Shown in pieces: positions 9,508 through 20,526 of a stretch of DNA of 64,000 bases. Location: NCBI GenBank assembly GCA_037367405.1, contig JAZKJV010003137.1, forward strand, positions 62,001 to 126,000. Direction: 5' to 3'. The notes beneath the pieces are model-generated. The model did no database searches. It was given only the letters and a program-made list of their open reading frames with translations, and was not told the DNA's origin. Origin of the DNA: Ottelia alismoides. Taxonomy: Eukaryota; Streptophyta; Magnoliopsida; Alismatales; Hydrocharitaceae. Each line of letters opens with the position of its first letter. Positions within the stretch are counted from its first letter, which is position 1. The position numbers were made by a program, and so were the translations under genes.

Positions 9508-11601
9508 ATGGATACACCTCCATCGGGTGTTTCTTCTGGTAGCGACTCGTCTTTTTACGTGCCCCGAGATCAACTGATCCTGTATGGCAATATGGTTATC
9601 TTTCGAAACGTGCAGATCCGAATACAGTTACTTGTTGATTGTGCAAGAAGGACGTCAAGGGACGTGTGTACAAGTTCAAGCAACATCGAGCACATCGTAG
9701 AGGCAACGTGGCTGCATGTCGCAAGGTGGATGAAGAGGCGAAGAAGATGATCACATATCTTGATGATGTTGCAAGTAAGGAGAGCCAGAAAGCCGCTGAT
9801 GTTCAGGAGCTGAGAGAGGATGTTGATATCACTGGAGATGCGGGTTCGGCGAAAAAATCACGAGTGTCCGACTCGTTGGAGCAGAATGTCGCATTGGAAG
9901 GATCATCACGTAAGATAACCATAAAAGATGCATCCTCCAAAGAGCATCGTGATAGGGACACCCCGTATATAGCCAATTGGGCATATACATCGGTGATTCA
10001 TGTTAATGCATTGACGATGAAGCCTTCATGCAGATGGTGGAGGCGATTGGGAAGTATGGGCCTGGACTAAAGACTCCCACGAGGTATGAGCTCAGTGGTC
10101 CACTTTTGAAAAATGCGGTGAAGAAAATGCACGACTTGTAATGTCATCGTAATACGTGGAAGACGACAGGATGCTCTTTGATGACTGATGCGTGGACGGG
10201 CATGCGTGGAAGGAGCATCATCAATTTTTGTATTAATTGCATGTTGGGGACTTCATTTTTGAAGTCCATAAATGCCTCAAATTAGACCCACACTACGGAA
10301 TACATCTTCAAGCAGGTGGATGAGTGTCTTAATGAAGTGGGTATGGATAATGTGGTTCAGATTGTGGCAGATAATGCATCTACCAATGTAACAGCGGGAA
10401 GATTGCTACTCACCAAATATCCACGGATTTGGTGGACTCCTTGTGTCGTGCCCTCCCTTGATCTTGCTTTGGAGGAGATAAGCAGAGAGACGAAGGTGGG
10501 GAGTGCAATCAGAAAGGCGAAAAGGATTACGATTTTTATATACTCTCACACCAAAACTCTAAACTTTATGCACAATTTCACCAACAAGAGAGACATTGCA
10601 AGGCCCGGTCAAACAAGATTTACAACCACTTTTCTCACTCTTGAGAGCCTGAATGAGAAGAAAGACAAGCTTAGAATGATATTTTCCTCAGAAGAGTGGA
10701 GGAACTGCAAATGGTACACGACAAAGAAAGGAGAAGCAGCGAGTTCCATTGCATTAAGCCTTACATTCTGGAACCATACTGCACATGTCATCCGAGATTT
10801 CACTCCATTAGTTCGTTTATTGCGTGTGGTTGATGCAGATCGACGTCCATCCACGGGCTTTGTGTACAGAGGGCTTGAAGATGCCAAACGGGAGATAATT
10901 GCATCATTCAATGGCGTGGAGTCATCCTACAATTTTTTTGTGGATGTTGTTACCTCCAAGACCAAAGAGAGGCTCGATACTCCATTGCGTCTAGTAACTT
11001 ATTACTTGAACCCATTTTTCTTCTATATTGAGTCTCGTGGTGATCCATATGTTGTGGTGAGGAGAGGGTTTAAGGAGTGCATGGAAAGATTTTATCCAGA
11101 TTTGGATATACAAGATGCAATTACCAGGGACGAGCTTCCAGCATACAAACTTGGTCACGGTGATTTTTTGGCAAGCCTTTAGCTGTGAGACAGAGGATGA
11201 CAAATGACGGCAATTATGATCCCGGTATTTCATGCCGGACAATTCTATCTTTGGCAAGCATTTTTTATTATATTATAATATATTGACAAATTCTCTATTT
11301 ACATAGCTAATTGGTGGTATAATCATGGAGATGACACGCCTCATTTGAAAGCTGTGGCCATCAAGATCTTGAGCTTGACGTCTTCATCATCCGGATGTGA
11401 GCGTAACAAGAGTACATTGGACTCGGTAATTACTCCATTCCACCCACCAAATTTGATTACTAATAGTAAACTATAACAAATTAATTGATATAAATTTAAA
11501 TTATGTATTTTGGTCACTAAGAAGAGAAACAAATTGGAGACGAAGAAGATGAACGATCTTGTGTATGTTCGTTTCAATTCAAACCTGCAGGAACGTCGAG
11601 T
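9508..11601 (+). pseudogene. hAT-superfamily transposase pseudogene (BED finger, DUF659-like, dimerisation domain)
   Basis: Starts at an ATG (9508) after the T-rich leader. A frameshift near 9570 leads into a BED-type zinc finger: a Cys pair split by an in-frame TGA at 9636-9638, then KFKQHRAHRRGNVAAC. A frameshift near 10000 precedes the DUF659-like core with TDAWTGMRGRSI (about 10180) and IVADNASTNV (about 10360). A stop follows at 11180-11182. The C-terminal hAT dimerisation domain is recognisable at 11311-11425 (NWWYNHGDDTPHL, then LSLTSSSSGCER). After a GT-start intron-like gap it continues as KKRNKLETKKMNDLVYV (about 11520). Copia-3 interrupts the last exon at about 11602. Normally this enzyme excises and inserts hAT elements in the nucleus. 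This copy cannot. Confidence 0.85.
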
Positions 11602-11764
11602 TGAGAAAGAAAAATTTCAGAGTAAAAAATACTCAGTTATCTTATTCCATAGAGCCCTAGGGTCTCTTATATAGAGAGAAAACCCTTGAGTAAATTACAT
11701 AGACGTACATGAGGTAAATAAGAAATACGTAACGATACATCATAACATAACGTAAACCTCTACA
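11602..11764 (-). repeat. 3' LTR of Copia-3 (about 163 bp, left border uncertain)
   Basis: Ends CTCTACA next to CTCCCCCTCAA (polypurine tract on the minus strand). The sense-strand arms AGGGT and ACCCT flank TCTATATAAGAGA. It is longer than the other short LTRs if TGAGAAAG is the true start. Confidence 0.65.
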
Positions 11765-11771
11765 CTCCCCC

Positions 11772-13560
11772 TCAAGATGGAGCATAGATATCAATCATGC
11801 TCAGCTTGGAAGAACATCTCTGGAAAGGTCCTCTGAGCAATGGCTGGGTAACTATATCAGCAGTCTGGTCCTCTGACTTGACGTGTGAAGTGGAAATCAA
11901 GCCCTTCTGGATCATGTCTCTAGTGTAGTGACAATCTACCTCGATGTGATTGGTTCTTTCATGAAAAGCTGGATTATTTGCAATGAGCAATGCTGCCTGG
12001 TTGTCACATTGAAGCTGCATGGGTAAAGAGACATTTTCGTTCAAATCTTCCAAGACCGCTCGAACCCACATCATCTCTGTGCTTGCTTGTGTCATGACTC
12101 TATATTCGGATTCAGCACTGGATCTCGCCACAACAGTTTGTTTCTTGCTTTTCCAAGAAACCAAAGAGCTTCCTATAAAGATAGCAAATCCTGAGGTAGA
12201 CTTACGATCCTTTGGGCACCCTGCATAGTATGCGTCTGCACAAGCGGAAATGGACAGATATGTGTCTTTTCTAAATAACAAACCTGTGCCTGGGGAAGAC
12301 TTTAGGTGTCTCAATATCATATATAGGGCTTTCATATGGACTTGCCTAGGCTGCTCTATAAATTGACTCACCCGGTTTACTGCAAAAGCAATATCCGGTC
12401 GAGTTATGGTGATGTAAAGAAGCTTACCCACCATCTCTCTGTATCTTCTTTCGTCCACCTCTTCAGTGTCGTGTCGTATAGTCTCATACTTGGGTCCATA
12501 GGAGTGCTCGACGGTCTGCATCCAACCATTCATGTTTCAACTAGCAAGTCTGTGACATATTTTCTTTGGGTCATCACCATTCCTTGTGCATTTTTCGCAA
12601 ACTCTATCCCCAGAAAATATCGTATTGTACCTAGATCCTTCGTAATAAACTGACTTCCCAAAAGAGATTTAGTCATCTCGATTCCCTGACCATCATCTCC
12701 TGTAACCAGAATATCATCAACATATATCATGACGACAATTGTACCTCTGGAGTCTTCTGGATAAACAACGTGTGGTCCGCATTTGATCTTTTGAACCCCT
12801 GACGTTCAATCATCTGAGAAAGCTTCTGGAACCATGCCCTCGGACTTTGTTTAAGGCCATAGATTGCCTTATGAAGTCGACACACCATGTGAGTCTCCCC
12901 CTCAGCAATAAAACCCGATGGCTGTTGCATGTAGACTTCCTCCTGTAGATCACCATACAAGAATGCATTCTTGACATCAAGTTGGAAAATGGACCAATCA
13001 CGTACCACAGCAACAGATAGTAGAATGTGAAGCGTTGAGTGTCGAGCCACTGGTGAAAATGTATCCAAATAGTCTACCCCATAGGTTTGGGTGAATCCCC
13101 GTGCAACAAATCTGGCCTTGTACCGATCTAGACGGCCATCTGCATGATATAATTGTGAACACCCACTTGCTACTAACCACAGAAGCACCCGGAGGAATAG
13201 GAACTAGGGACCAAGTCCCTCGAGACTGTAAGGCACACATCTCCTCCTCCATAGCTAAACGCCAACTATCAATCTTCATGGCCTCTTGATAAGTCCGTGG
13301 GAACTCAACCGTTGATACAGCTGCTGCAAACCTCTGGAAATCACCAGTAAGACGATGAAAGGACACCTGAGACGCAAGAGGATAGGACGCACATTGCCTA
13401 TTCTGTTTCATATGAGCAATAGGACGATCAAGATCATTATCCACCGTACTGACTGGTGGAACCTCCCCTTGTATCAAAGATTCCTGCACCGGTACATTAT
13501 CTAACCCATCATTAGTGATAGCATCGGAGCATACCTGAGGCGTGTTGGATGGTTGACGTG
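11772..13560 (-). pseudogene. Copia-3 linker, reverse transcriptase and RNase H relic
   Basis: This is among the better preserved pol segments of the window. Minus-strand order: MEEEMCALQSRGTWSLVP (about 13240), [15 protein letters not shown] (about 13075), [19 protein letters not shown] (about 12970), KAIYGLKQSPRAWF (about 12850), catalytic YVDD (about 12720), LGTIRYFLGIEF, MTQRKYVTDL, then one open segment at 12533-11772 covering RNase H with ACADAYYAGCPKDRKS and SWKSKKQTVVARSSAESEY. Frame breaks occur near 13180, 12730 and 12530. Confidence 0.88.
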
Positions 13561-14195
13561 TAGCTTGAGCAGGCCCTGACCGCCTTGTCTAAAACTTAGG
13601 GAATGGTGGAACGGTATGATATGGAGGCGGTGGTGGTAGTGATGGTGGTGGATTGGACTCAGATGGACCCAGACTTGGAGCTAGAGGAACATAGACATTA
13701 TCATCCGGAGATGTGGAGGAAACCAACCTGTCACCTGCAGGGGAGAAGTAAATAACTTGCTCAAAAAATGTAACGTCGGCACTAACATAGTACTTGTCGT
13801 TACTAGGGTCATAGCAGCGATATCCTTTTTATGTTCGAGAGTAACCCACAAAAACGCACTTAACAGCTCTAGGAGAGAGCTTGTCAAGTCCTGGAGACAA
13901 GCGGTGAACAAAGGCGACTGTTCCAAAGACACAAGGGGTAAGTGAAAACAAGTCCTTATCAGGAAAGAGAACAGAGATTGAGGCTTTTTCCCTAAGAACG
14001 GAAGAAGGCATACGATTAACCAGATAGCATGTTGTAAGTATAGCATCTCCCCAAAAGGCTAATGGTGCACAACTTTGAATAAGTAATGTGCGAGCAATAT
14101 CAAGAAAGTGCCGATGTTTCCTCTCCGCGACACCATTTTGTTGAGAAGTGTAAGCACAGGTAGTTTGGTGAATAATGTCCTTAGAGGAAAGAATA
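13561..14195 (-). pseudogene. Copia-3 integrase C-terminal half
   Basis: Encodes the region after the catalytic core: AERKHRHFLD (about 14120), MPSSVLREKASISVLFPDKDLFSL (about 14010), FVGYSRT (about 13840) and the FFEQVIYFSP block (about 13770). Stops interrupt the frame. The catalytic aspartates lie beyond the truncated right end. Confidence 0.8.
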
Positions 14196-14449
14196 ATACG
14201 GATAACTCGATTGACTTGTTTTACTTTGTACTTGTATTATTTTTTTGAACATGTTGTATGTGTTTTTGAACATTTGCTTATGTTATGTACCATACATTTT
14301 GATCTTAACTTGCTCGATTTTTTCTTCTCTTGCTATAATTTTTTAAGCTCTTAAAAATATTAAAATTACTAAAAATATGAAGATAAATGATAGTACATGT
14401 ATTAAAATTTGATTTATATATTAAAAATATTAAGATAAATATATTTCTA
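14196..14449. other. AT-rich stretch, no gene
   Basis: T-rich, then A-rich low-complexity sequence between Copia-3 and the Copia-4 LTR. It could include the 3' end of the hAT pseudogene, but nothing is diagnostic. Confidence 0.4.
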
Positions 14450-14569
14450 TGTATATTTTATGTAATCGCACTTTCTTTGGGTACTTATCATGTAATTAAT
14501 CCAAGGGTTATTCTCCTATATAAGAGAACCCTTAGTCTATTCTAATGAAGAGCAATTTTTCTCCCATCA
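14450..14569 (+). repeat. 5' LTR of Copia-4 (left border approximate)
   Basis: Ends CTCCCATCA just before the primer site. It contains AAGGGTT and AACCCTT arms around TCTCCTATATAAGAGA, a perfect 7-bp outer stem. The TG start at 14450 is chosen by comparison with the 135-bp LTR of Copia-9 and may be off by 10-15 bp. Confidence 0.65.
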
Positions 14570-14581
14570 CGGTATCGAAGC
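14570..14581 (+). other. Degenerate tRNA-iMet primer binding site of Copia-4
   Basis: CGGTATCGAAGC compared with TGGTATCAGAGC in Copia-9 and Copia-6. It is followed by the same leader motif GGTCCTAGACCGG found after the other primer sites. Confidence 0.7.
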
Positions 14582-15139
14582 AACGGTCCTAGACCGGGGT
14601 TCCTTTATCCCACCCCAAAACCCTAACCCTACACCCGCCCCCTTGCCCCCCCAACCTGCCACTCGCCGCCGTCGCTGACGCCTGCCCAGGCCTACCGCCG
14701 CACCCCTAGCCTCAGTGAGCTGAACCTCAGCGCCTCCCACCAGTGCCGCGTGCATCCGTAGCACCTCTAAGGCTCTCCGGCGCCACCCCCCCTCTTGTCG
14801 CTTCGGCCCTCTCCTGTGGTTGCACGTAACCCCGCATAGCAGGGTAACTCCCATGGGGCATAGGGGTCGCTGCCAGGAGTGGCTAAGCCCATCAGGGCTC
14901 GTGCCCGTGCCGTCGTGAGCAGAACCAGGTGCGGCCTGGGCTTCCAAGTCACCGCTGCACCTCCCAGACATGTGCCTAGTGCGTGTTAGGTTGCTGCAAA
15001 CTACCGCATGTTGGTTCGAGTTCTTACGCGAGAAGTAGGGATGGTTGTATGAGTCTACACATACAACCTATCCATCCTATGATTCTGTAGAAAAGCTACG
15101 TTGAACAGTCGTTCCGTGCTTTTGTGGCTTTCTCTTACT

Positions 15140-16627
15140 ATGTCAGAGAACAAGGGTGACGTTTTCTCATCTTCTGGTGCCTTCAAAGACCCGGCTCCTA
15201 TTGTGAAGATGGATGGGACCAACTATGAGCTATGTTCCATGCAGTTTCGTAACCTTATGCAGTGCCAAAATAAGGAGCAAATTCCGACAGATTCCGAGCC
15301 GACGGACAAGACTGGGGTGAATGCGGCATGAAAACAAGACGATGCCTATGCTCGTATATGGCTCTCAGGGACACTGACCACGGAGGTCGTTAATGATATT
15401 GAGAATCAGCCAACTGCGAAGGCTATGTGGGACATAATGGCATATACATATGGACAGCCGAAAAATGAAAGCAAGATACTTCGGTTGCAGTTCGACATCT
15501 TCTCCACCAAACAGAATGACCGACCGCTCCATGCGTACTTCTCTCACCTGCAGGGCATGTTTGAGAGATTATACAGCTTCTTGCCAACCACCAGCACGGA
15601 GCAACAACAGGCATATCGAAATGCCATGATGACTGGAGTTTTCCTGACCTCACTAGATCCTGAGTACGATGCAGCTCGTACTCAACTTCTGATGGACGAG
15701 ACCACTCCACCAATGGAACAGGTCTAGAAGCGCTTGAGTAGGATTACTATTGCATCTGCGACTACAGCACAAACTACTTTTGCTATGGCTGCTACTAGAG
15801 GCAGGGGAGGATCGTCTCACTTTCGGGGTCGTGGACCTCGTGATCGAGGGGGATGCAGATATCGTGGTCTGTGTACTCTTCGCCATCGTCCTGGTCACTA
15901 TGCGGAGACATGCTTTCATAAGCATGGATATCCAGCATCTGCACGGGTTGCTGAGCAGACTGAGGCTTCCCCTGCACCTACTCCTGACACTCGCTTTGAT
16001 GACATTGTATCCAGACTTCGTGAGATGATGAGTACTCCTACGTCTTCGTCTTCAGGTTCCACAGAGGTAGTGGCTTCTACGAAAGCGTCGTCTAGTTCAT
16101 CGGGTACTCATTATGCGTTTACCAGTAGTACGTGTTCGAACCTGACATATTGGATTATGGACTCCGGGGCATCCCATCATATGTGTGGCGACAGGATGCA
16201 GTTTACTTCATACAGAGCACTTTCACCTGGCAGATCAGTGGTCATTGCCAATGGGGTTCACTTACCCATTGTCGGGCAGGGGGAGATCAAGGCCTTAAAT
16301 GTCGTTTTCGGTCACCATTTCGGTACCGAACTAAACAGAATTTCGATGGAATGTCGACCGAAATTTCGATCATTTCGTTCATTTTTTGTACTAGGACCCC
16401 CATATTTCGGTCATTTCGGTTGAATTTCGATTTCGACTGGATATTGATATTCGACAGAGATTCGACTGAATTTCGCTGAAATTTGAGGCCATGGGGGAGA
16501 TTACTCTAGCCCCTTCTCTGAGTCTTCAGAATGTCTTATTTGCTCTTGACTTTCAGATGAACCTTTTGTCAATTAGTCATCTTACGAAAGATTTACATTA
16601 TCGTGCCATCTTTGATCCCTCTTCTTT
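15140..16627 (+). pseudogene. Copia-4 gag-protease relic
   Basis: ATG at 15140 gives MSENKGDVF, the same gag start as the other elements. One frame runs through gag with two in-frame stops (TGA ending at 15331, TAG ending at 15727). Gag motifs: PIVKMDGTNYEL, AKAMWDI and LDPEYDAARTQLL. The CCHC zinc knuckle is damaged (CTLRHRPGHYAETC, second Cys replaced by Arg). The protease keeps DSGASHHMCG (about 16160). The MITE at 16288-16492 splits the frame. Beyond it come LSISHLTKDLHY and FDPSSLV of the pre-integrase domain. Confidence 0.87.
16288..16492. mobile_element. 205-bp MITE with 9-bp target duplication
   Basis: Flanked by perfect GGGGGAGAT copies (16279-16287 and 16493-16501). The end AAGGCCTTAAATGTC and the inverse of the other end ATGGCCTCAAATTTC form short imperfect TIRs. 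The interior has repeated TTTCGGT, ATTTCGAT and TTTCGACTG words in both orientations. A 9-bp duplication suggests a Mutator-like superfamily MITE. Removing the insert and one duplication restores the Copia-4 protease-proximal sequence. Confidence 0.8.
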
Positions 16628-16630
16628 AGT

Positions 16631-17735
16631 CATTATTCAAATCATTTGGAGCTTAGAAATGAGCTATGGAAGTGAGTCCATTTCCATTCCCATTTCTATT
16701 TCCAATATTTGAATTTGGACATTGAAATTGGATTATATGATGTGAGACTTAATCCAATTAATTTTTATATCACTAAAATCTATCATCACTCACTCAAAAT
16801 GGAAGTGTCATGACATATGATCTATTGGGAATGCACCAACTCGAAGTATTCCTGATAGTCCATCATCCTACATACCGGAAGACTTTAATATACACGAAGT
16901 TCAAAACCCTGGTTTGAATGTCTCCTTCATGGGTACACCAATAGATTTCTCAATAGATAATTGGACGACAATATTAATGATATACTTTCCAAAAACATAT
17001 ATTAATATTTCGAATTCATGTCTTATTCTATAAACAAGTCAACCATGCATGAAATTCCAATAGAACCCAAATATCTTATGAGTGAGTTATGTCTCCCTGT
17101 TCATCAAGTATGAACTTCCATAAACCCTTTGAAAGATTATACACCTCATATGTTCTCATATGCACATCAAGGTGTCGATTTATGAACCTCGGTTAGGTCT
17201 TCTTCCTAATGGTATGTCTAATCTATATACATGGATATATAGATGTGTATGTCTCAAGTCATAGGATGTACGTATGGTCGTGACAATAACGATTCAGGTC
17301 TTAATTTATCTCGACCTCGTCAAGTCAACATTTTGATCCAAATAATCAACATTTGACCATTCAAGTCATAACCTGACCCGAAGTGAACATTTTGACTTTT
17401 CAGGTCAATCTATTGACTATTAGGTCAACACTTTGACTTGACTACTCTGTGAAATGGAATCTCAATTCCCATGCAAAGGATATGCATCAATATGTAAGTC
17501 AAAGAGAAGCCCTTAGAGAAAGATTGTCATATCTTTCTCATACTAGACAACAATATTGAATATCATATGATGAAGTCAATTATGTTCTCTCAACTGCACG
17601 GTATTCAAGGCGGACATGGTACATAACCCTAATTGTACAAAGGAACCTTAATTAAATGCAAACACAATCAATCAATTTCGGATGAAAACAATAGTCTTTA
17701 TTGCATTAATGGGTCGCCAGGGGCTTACAAGTCCA
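16631..17735 (-). repeat. 3' LTR of Copia-5, truncated at its outer end
   Basis: Homologous to about 32205-33346 of the 5' LTR: shared AAGCTTAGAAATGAGCTATG, AATTGGA with TATGATGTGAGACTTAAT, and the TTGAC-rich block. The outer 1.4 kb of the LTR is missing and Copia-4 sequence abuts it at 16630. It ends TTACAAGTCCA, followed by the polypurine tract. Confidence 0.75.
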
Positions 17736-17820
17736 ACAGTCTCCCGCTATCCTTAGAGCCATTCGTGTGAGGCTCTTAAATTCACGCTCATGTGCTAATA
17801 TAGATTATTTAGTCAAATAA

Positions 17821-19110
17821 CTAGGCAAGTTGATTAGTTACCCTGTAATCGAAGACTATGCCAAGTTCTTTTACAAAATTGCATATCCCAAATAAACAGC
17901 AATCGCATCCAATGCAGTTATTGCATCTTATGCAGTTAATACTCGACTTCGTCGGAATAGCCGTAGTAACATGCTTCTTGCTACACTTAGCTTGCATTAC
18001 TACTATCCAACAAGAATATGAACACTGAGGTTGATTTCTTATCATCCACATCAGATAGTAAGTCTGAATCTGTATATCCTAAGACTTGGAGATCATTATC
18101 TCCAAAAATCAGAATGTAGTCTTTAGTTCTTCTTAGGTACTTGAATATGCTTTTTACTGTAGTCCAGTGTTTGTCACCATAGCAAGATTGGTAAAGGCTT
18201 ACCGCTCTCACTACATAACAAATATCCGATCCGATTTTTTTAGAGGAAAGCGGCAAAAATGGAGCCCACCGCCAACAAATATCCGGCCTGATTACATCAG
18301 ACTTCCTAAAACCGATGCATAAGGGCATCCGGCCATGATTTTCTTTTCCTCAACAGTTTAAGGAATCATCCCTTTAGATAGGTTTATACTGTGTCTTAAG
18401 GGAAGGAAGCCTTTTTATGAAATTATCCATTTTGAATTTTTTCAAGATTTTCTTGATGTACCCTTGTTGTGATAGTTCCAATATTCTCTTTTCTACGTTT
18501 CTACCTAAAATGTAAGAGGCTTCTCCAATATCTTTCATCTCGAATGTATAGGACAACTAAATTTTAACACTGGTCAACATCCTGATATCATTCCCAATGA
18601 TCAGAACATTATCAACATAAAGCACAAAGAGCACGATGACACTCCCACTAAGCTTCTTCCACGGACATGGTTGATCTGCAATTTGAAGAAATCATAACTC
18701 GTTATGGTTTAATTAAATCGGATGTTCCATCTACAAGAACTTGTTTGAGCTCAAAGATGGATTTCTTTAACTTGCACACTTTGCCTTCCTCGACTACGAA
18801 GCCCTGGAAGGCTGGAACTGCTCCATATAGATATCCTCCTCGAGATATCCAATGAGGAATGTGGCCTTAGAATCCATCATATGTCGTAGTCAAGATGTGC
18901 AACTATAGCAAGCAATGTCCTCAAAGATTTAAGCATGGCCACAAAAGAGAACGTCCTATCGTAATCGATGCATTAATGTCTCATCATAGTCGATGCCTTC
19001 GTTGTGTTTATCGAATTTGCTACGAGCCACGTTTTGAAGGTCGTTAACTTCCCATCATGTCTCATATTTCTTTTGAAGATCCATTTACATCCAATGGATT
19101 TGACTCCTTA
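17821..19110 (-). pseudogene. Copia-5 reverse transcriptase and RNase H relic
   Basis: Minus-strand segments: FEMKDIGEASYILG (about 18550), LELSQQGYIKKIL (about 18470), RPDICWRW (about 18275), HWTTVKSIFKYLRRTKDY (about 18150) and GYTDSDLLSDVDDKKSTS (about 18070). These are typical of the long-LTR copia lineage. The catalytic box reads YVDN (18608-18619), so the second aspartate is lost. Frameshifts near 18240 and 18560 confirm decay. Confidence 0.82.
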
Positions 19111-20450
19111 AGGTAGATCCTCTTGGGTACATACACCATTCTTGTGTATGATTTTATTTTAAACTCCATTGCTATCATCTATCCAAGTCATGATTCGTTA
19201 TCACTTCATCATATGAATTCGAATACATATCTTTCAAGTCGTCTCACCACCCTAGAACTCTTTGTAAGAAGTATGGACGTGTCCTTTTTTATTACCTCTT
19301 TAGTTTCTGGTGTGAGAACTTTATTAGTCTTACTGGACTCTGTCACTTGCTTGACTTAATTACTATCTTGACTCTTTAGAAATTTGTGTTCTAGAAATTT
19401 TGCATCTCTGAAAACAAATACTTTTCGAGACTTAGGATAGTCGGTATCTTGTATCATTTTTTACATATCCAATGAAGTAGCATTCTCTAGTACGAGATTC
19501 CAACTTTCTTATGTCTACATTTTTAGCATGGACCAAACAACCCCAATTCTTAAGTATCGTACACAAGGTTAGGTACCAAATCAAAACTCATGACGGGTTT
19601 TCGGTACATATTTTTAGTTGGAATTTAGTTAAGGACATAAGCTGCAGTCTCTATTGTATATCCTAGAAACTAAGAGGTAAATTGACTTTACTCATCATTG
19701 ATCTAACAATGTCCAACATGATTTTGTTGCGTCTCTCCGTAACACCGTTGAGTTGAGGAGTAGCTAGAGGAGTGGGATTGAATATTATTCCTTTCTCTTT
19801 AAGGTATTCTTTGTACCCACTTGAATGGCATAGTGGTAGTTCAATGTGCCTACCACCGAAAAAAAACAAGTTCAAATATCCCTTTTACGGGGGTTGTGTT
19901 AGGTTGTCGACAGACAGTACAAAAAATAAATGAACCTTTCAACATGGATTTGAGCAAGAATCCACGTAGCCGACCCTACTTATAGTGGGTGAAAGCTTTA
20001 CAGTTTTTCTCTTTAAGGTATTCTTTCAATCCATCTGAGAGGGATCCGCCACATCAATCAGACTGAATTCGTTTTATCTTCCTTCCTATTTGATTCTCAA
20101 TCAAAACGATAAATGTTTTAAATTTTTCAAAGGTTTTAGATTTACGATGTGATAAGAAGACAAAACCATATCGTTAATGGACATCGATAAATGTCATGTA
20201 ATATTGATGTCCATTACGAGTCACAGTACTAAAAGGACTACATACATCGGTATGTATTATGTCAAGTATACCTTAACATCTTTCACCTTAGAGAAAGGTG
20301 AGAATGGCATTTCACCTTGAATACAATATTCACAGTTTGGTAAATCACGGACTTCTAGATGAGAATCGATTGATCCTATCAATAGAGACATGTCCAAGTC
20401 TGTGATGCCATATCATAGTTTAATGATGTCCATTCTCCTTTCTTTCATGG
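19111..20450 (-). pseudogene. Copia-5 integrase region relic
   Basis: TPQLNGVTERRNKIMLDIVRS (first 20 residues from about 19755, minus strand) is the conserved segment around the catalytic glutamate of copia integrases, followed by MMSKVNLPLSF. Upstream minus-strand sequence (20450-20130) matches the core in many short frames. The SINE at 19813-20005 splits it. No long open frame remains. Confidence 0.72.
19813..20005 (+). mobile_element. tRNA-derived SINE with 21-bp target duplication
   Basis: A perfect 21-bp direct repeat flanks it (19792-19812 and 20006-20026). The head has a box-A-like TGGCATAGTGGTAG (about 19826) and a box-B-like AGTTCAAATATCC (about 19869). The body carries GTTAGGTTGTCGAC and CTTTCAACATGGATTTGAGC, shared with the minus-strand copy at 50190-50358. 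Long direct repeats and the tRNA-like promoter identify a Pol III-transcribed retroposon moved by LINE machinery. Confidence 0.85.
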
Positions 20451-20526
20451 GTTTTATTATCATCAGTGGTATTAACAATTATGCGCATTCACGTATACTT
20501 AATTCATAGAGACTACCAGTCATTAG

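Larger units (their letters stand above)
11602..14195 (-). mobile_element. Copia-3: 3' half of a Ty1/copia element inserted in the hAT pseudogene
   Basis: Minus strand. The 3' LTR (about 11602-11764) ends CTCTACA and abuts the polypurine tract. RNase H, RT, linker and the C-terminal half of integrase follow, and copia sequence ends near 14195 at the segment encoding FLSKDIIHQ. Protease, gag and the 5' LTR are missing. The left border is uncertain because TGAGAAAGAAAA could also be hAT coding sequence. Confidence 0.83.
14450..16630 (+). mobile_element. Copia-4: 5' half of a Ty1/copia element, plus strand
   Basis: 5' LTR (about 14450-14569), degenerate primer site CGGTATCGAAGC (14570), GC-rich leader, gag, protease and the start of the GAG-pre-integrase domain. 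Copia sequence ends at about 16630, where a truncated long LTR (16631-17735) begins. A 205-bp MITE interrupts it at 16288. Integrase, RT and RNase H are absent. Confidence 0.85.

Noticed and set aside
14567..14971. Minus-strand ORF of 134 codons in the Copia-4 leader
   Set aside because: It overlaps the primer site and GC-rich leader of a plus-strand element and has no motif. Chance frame.
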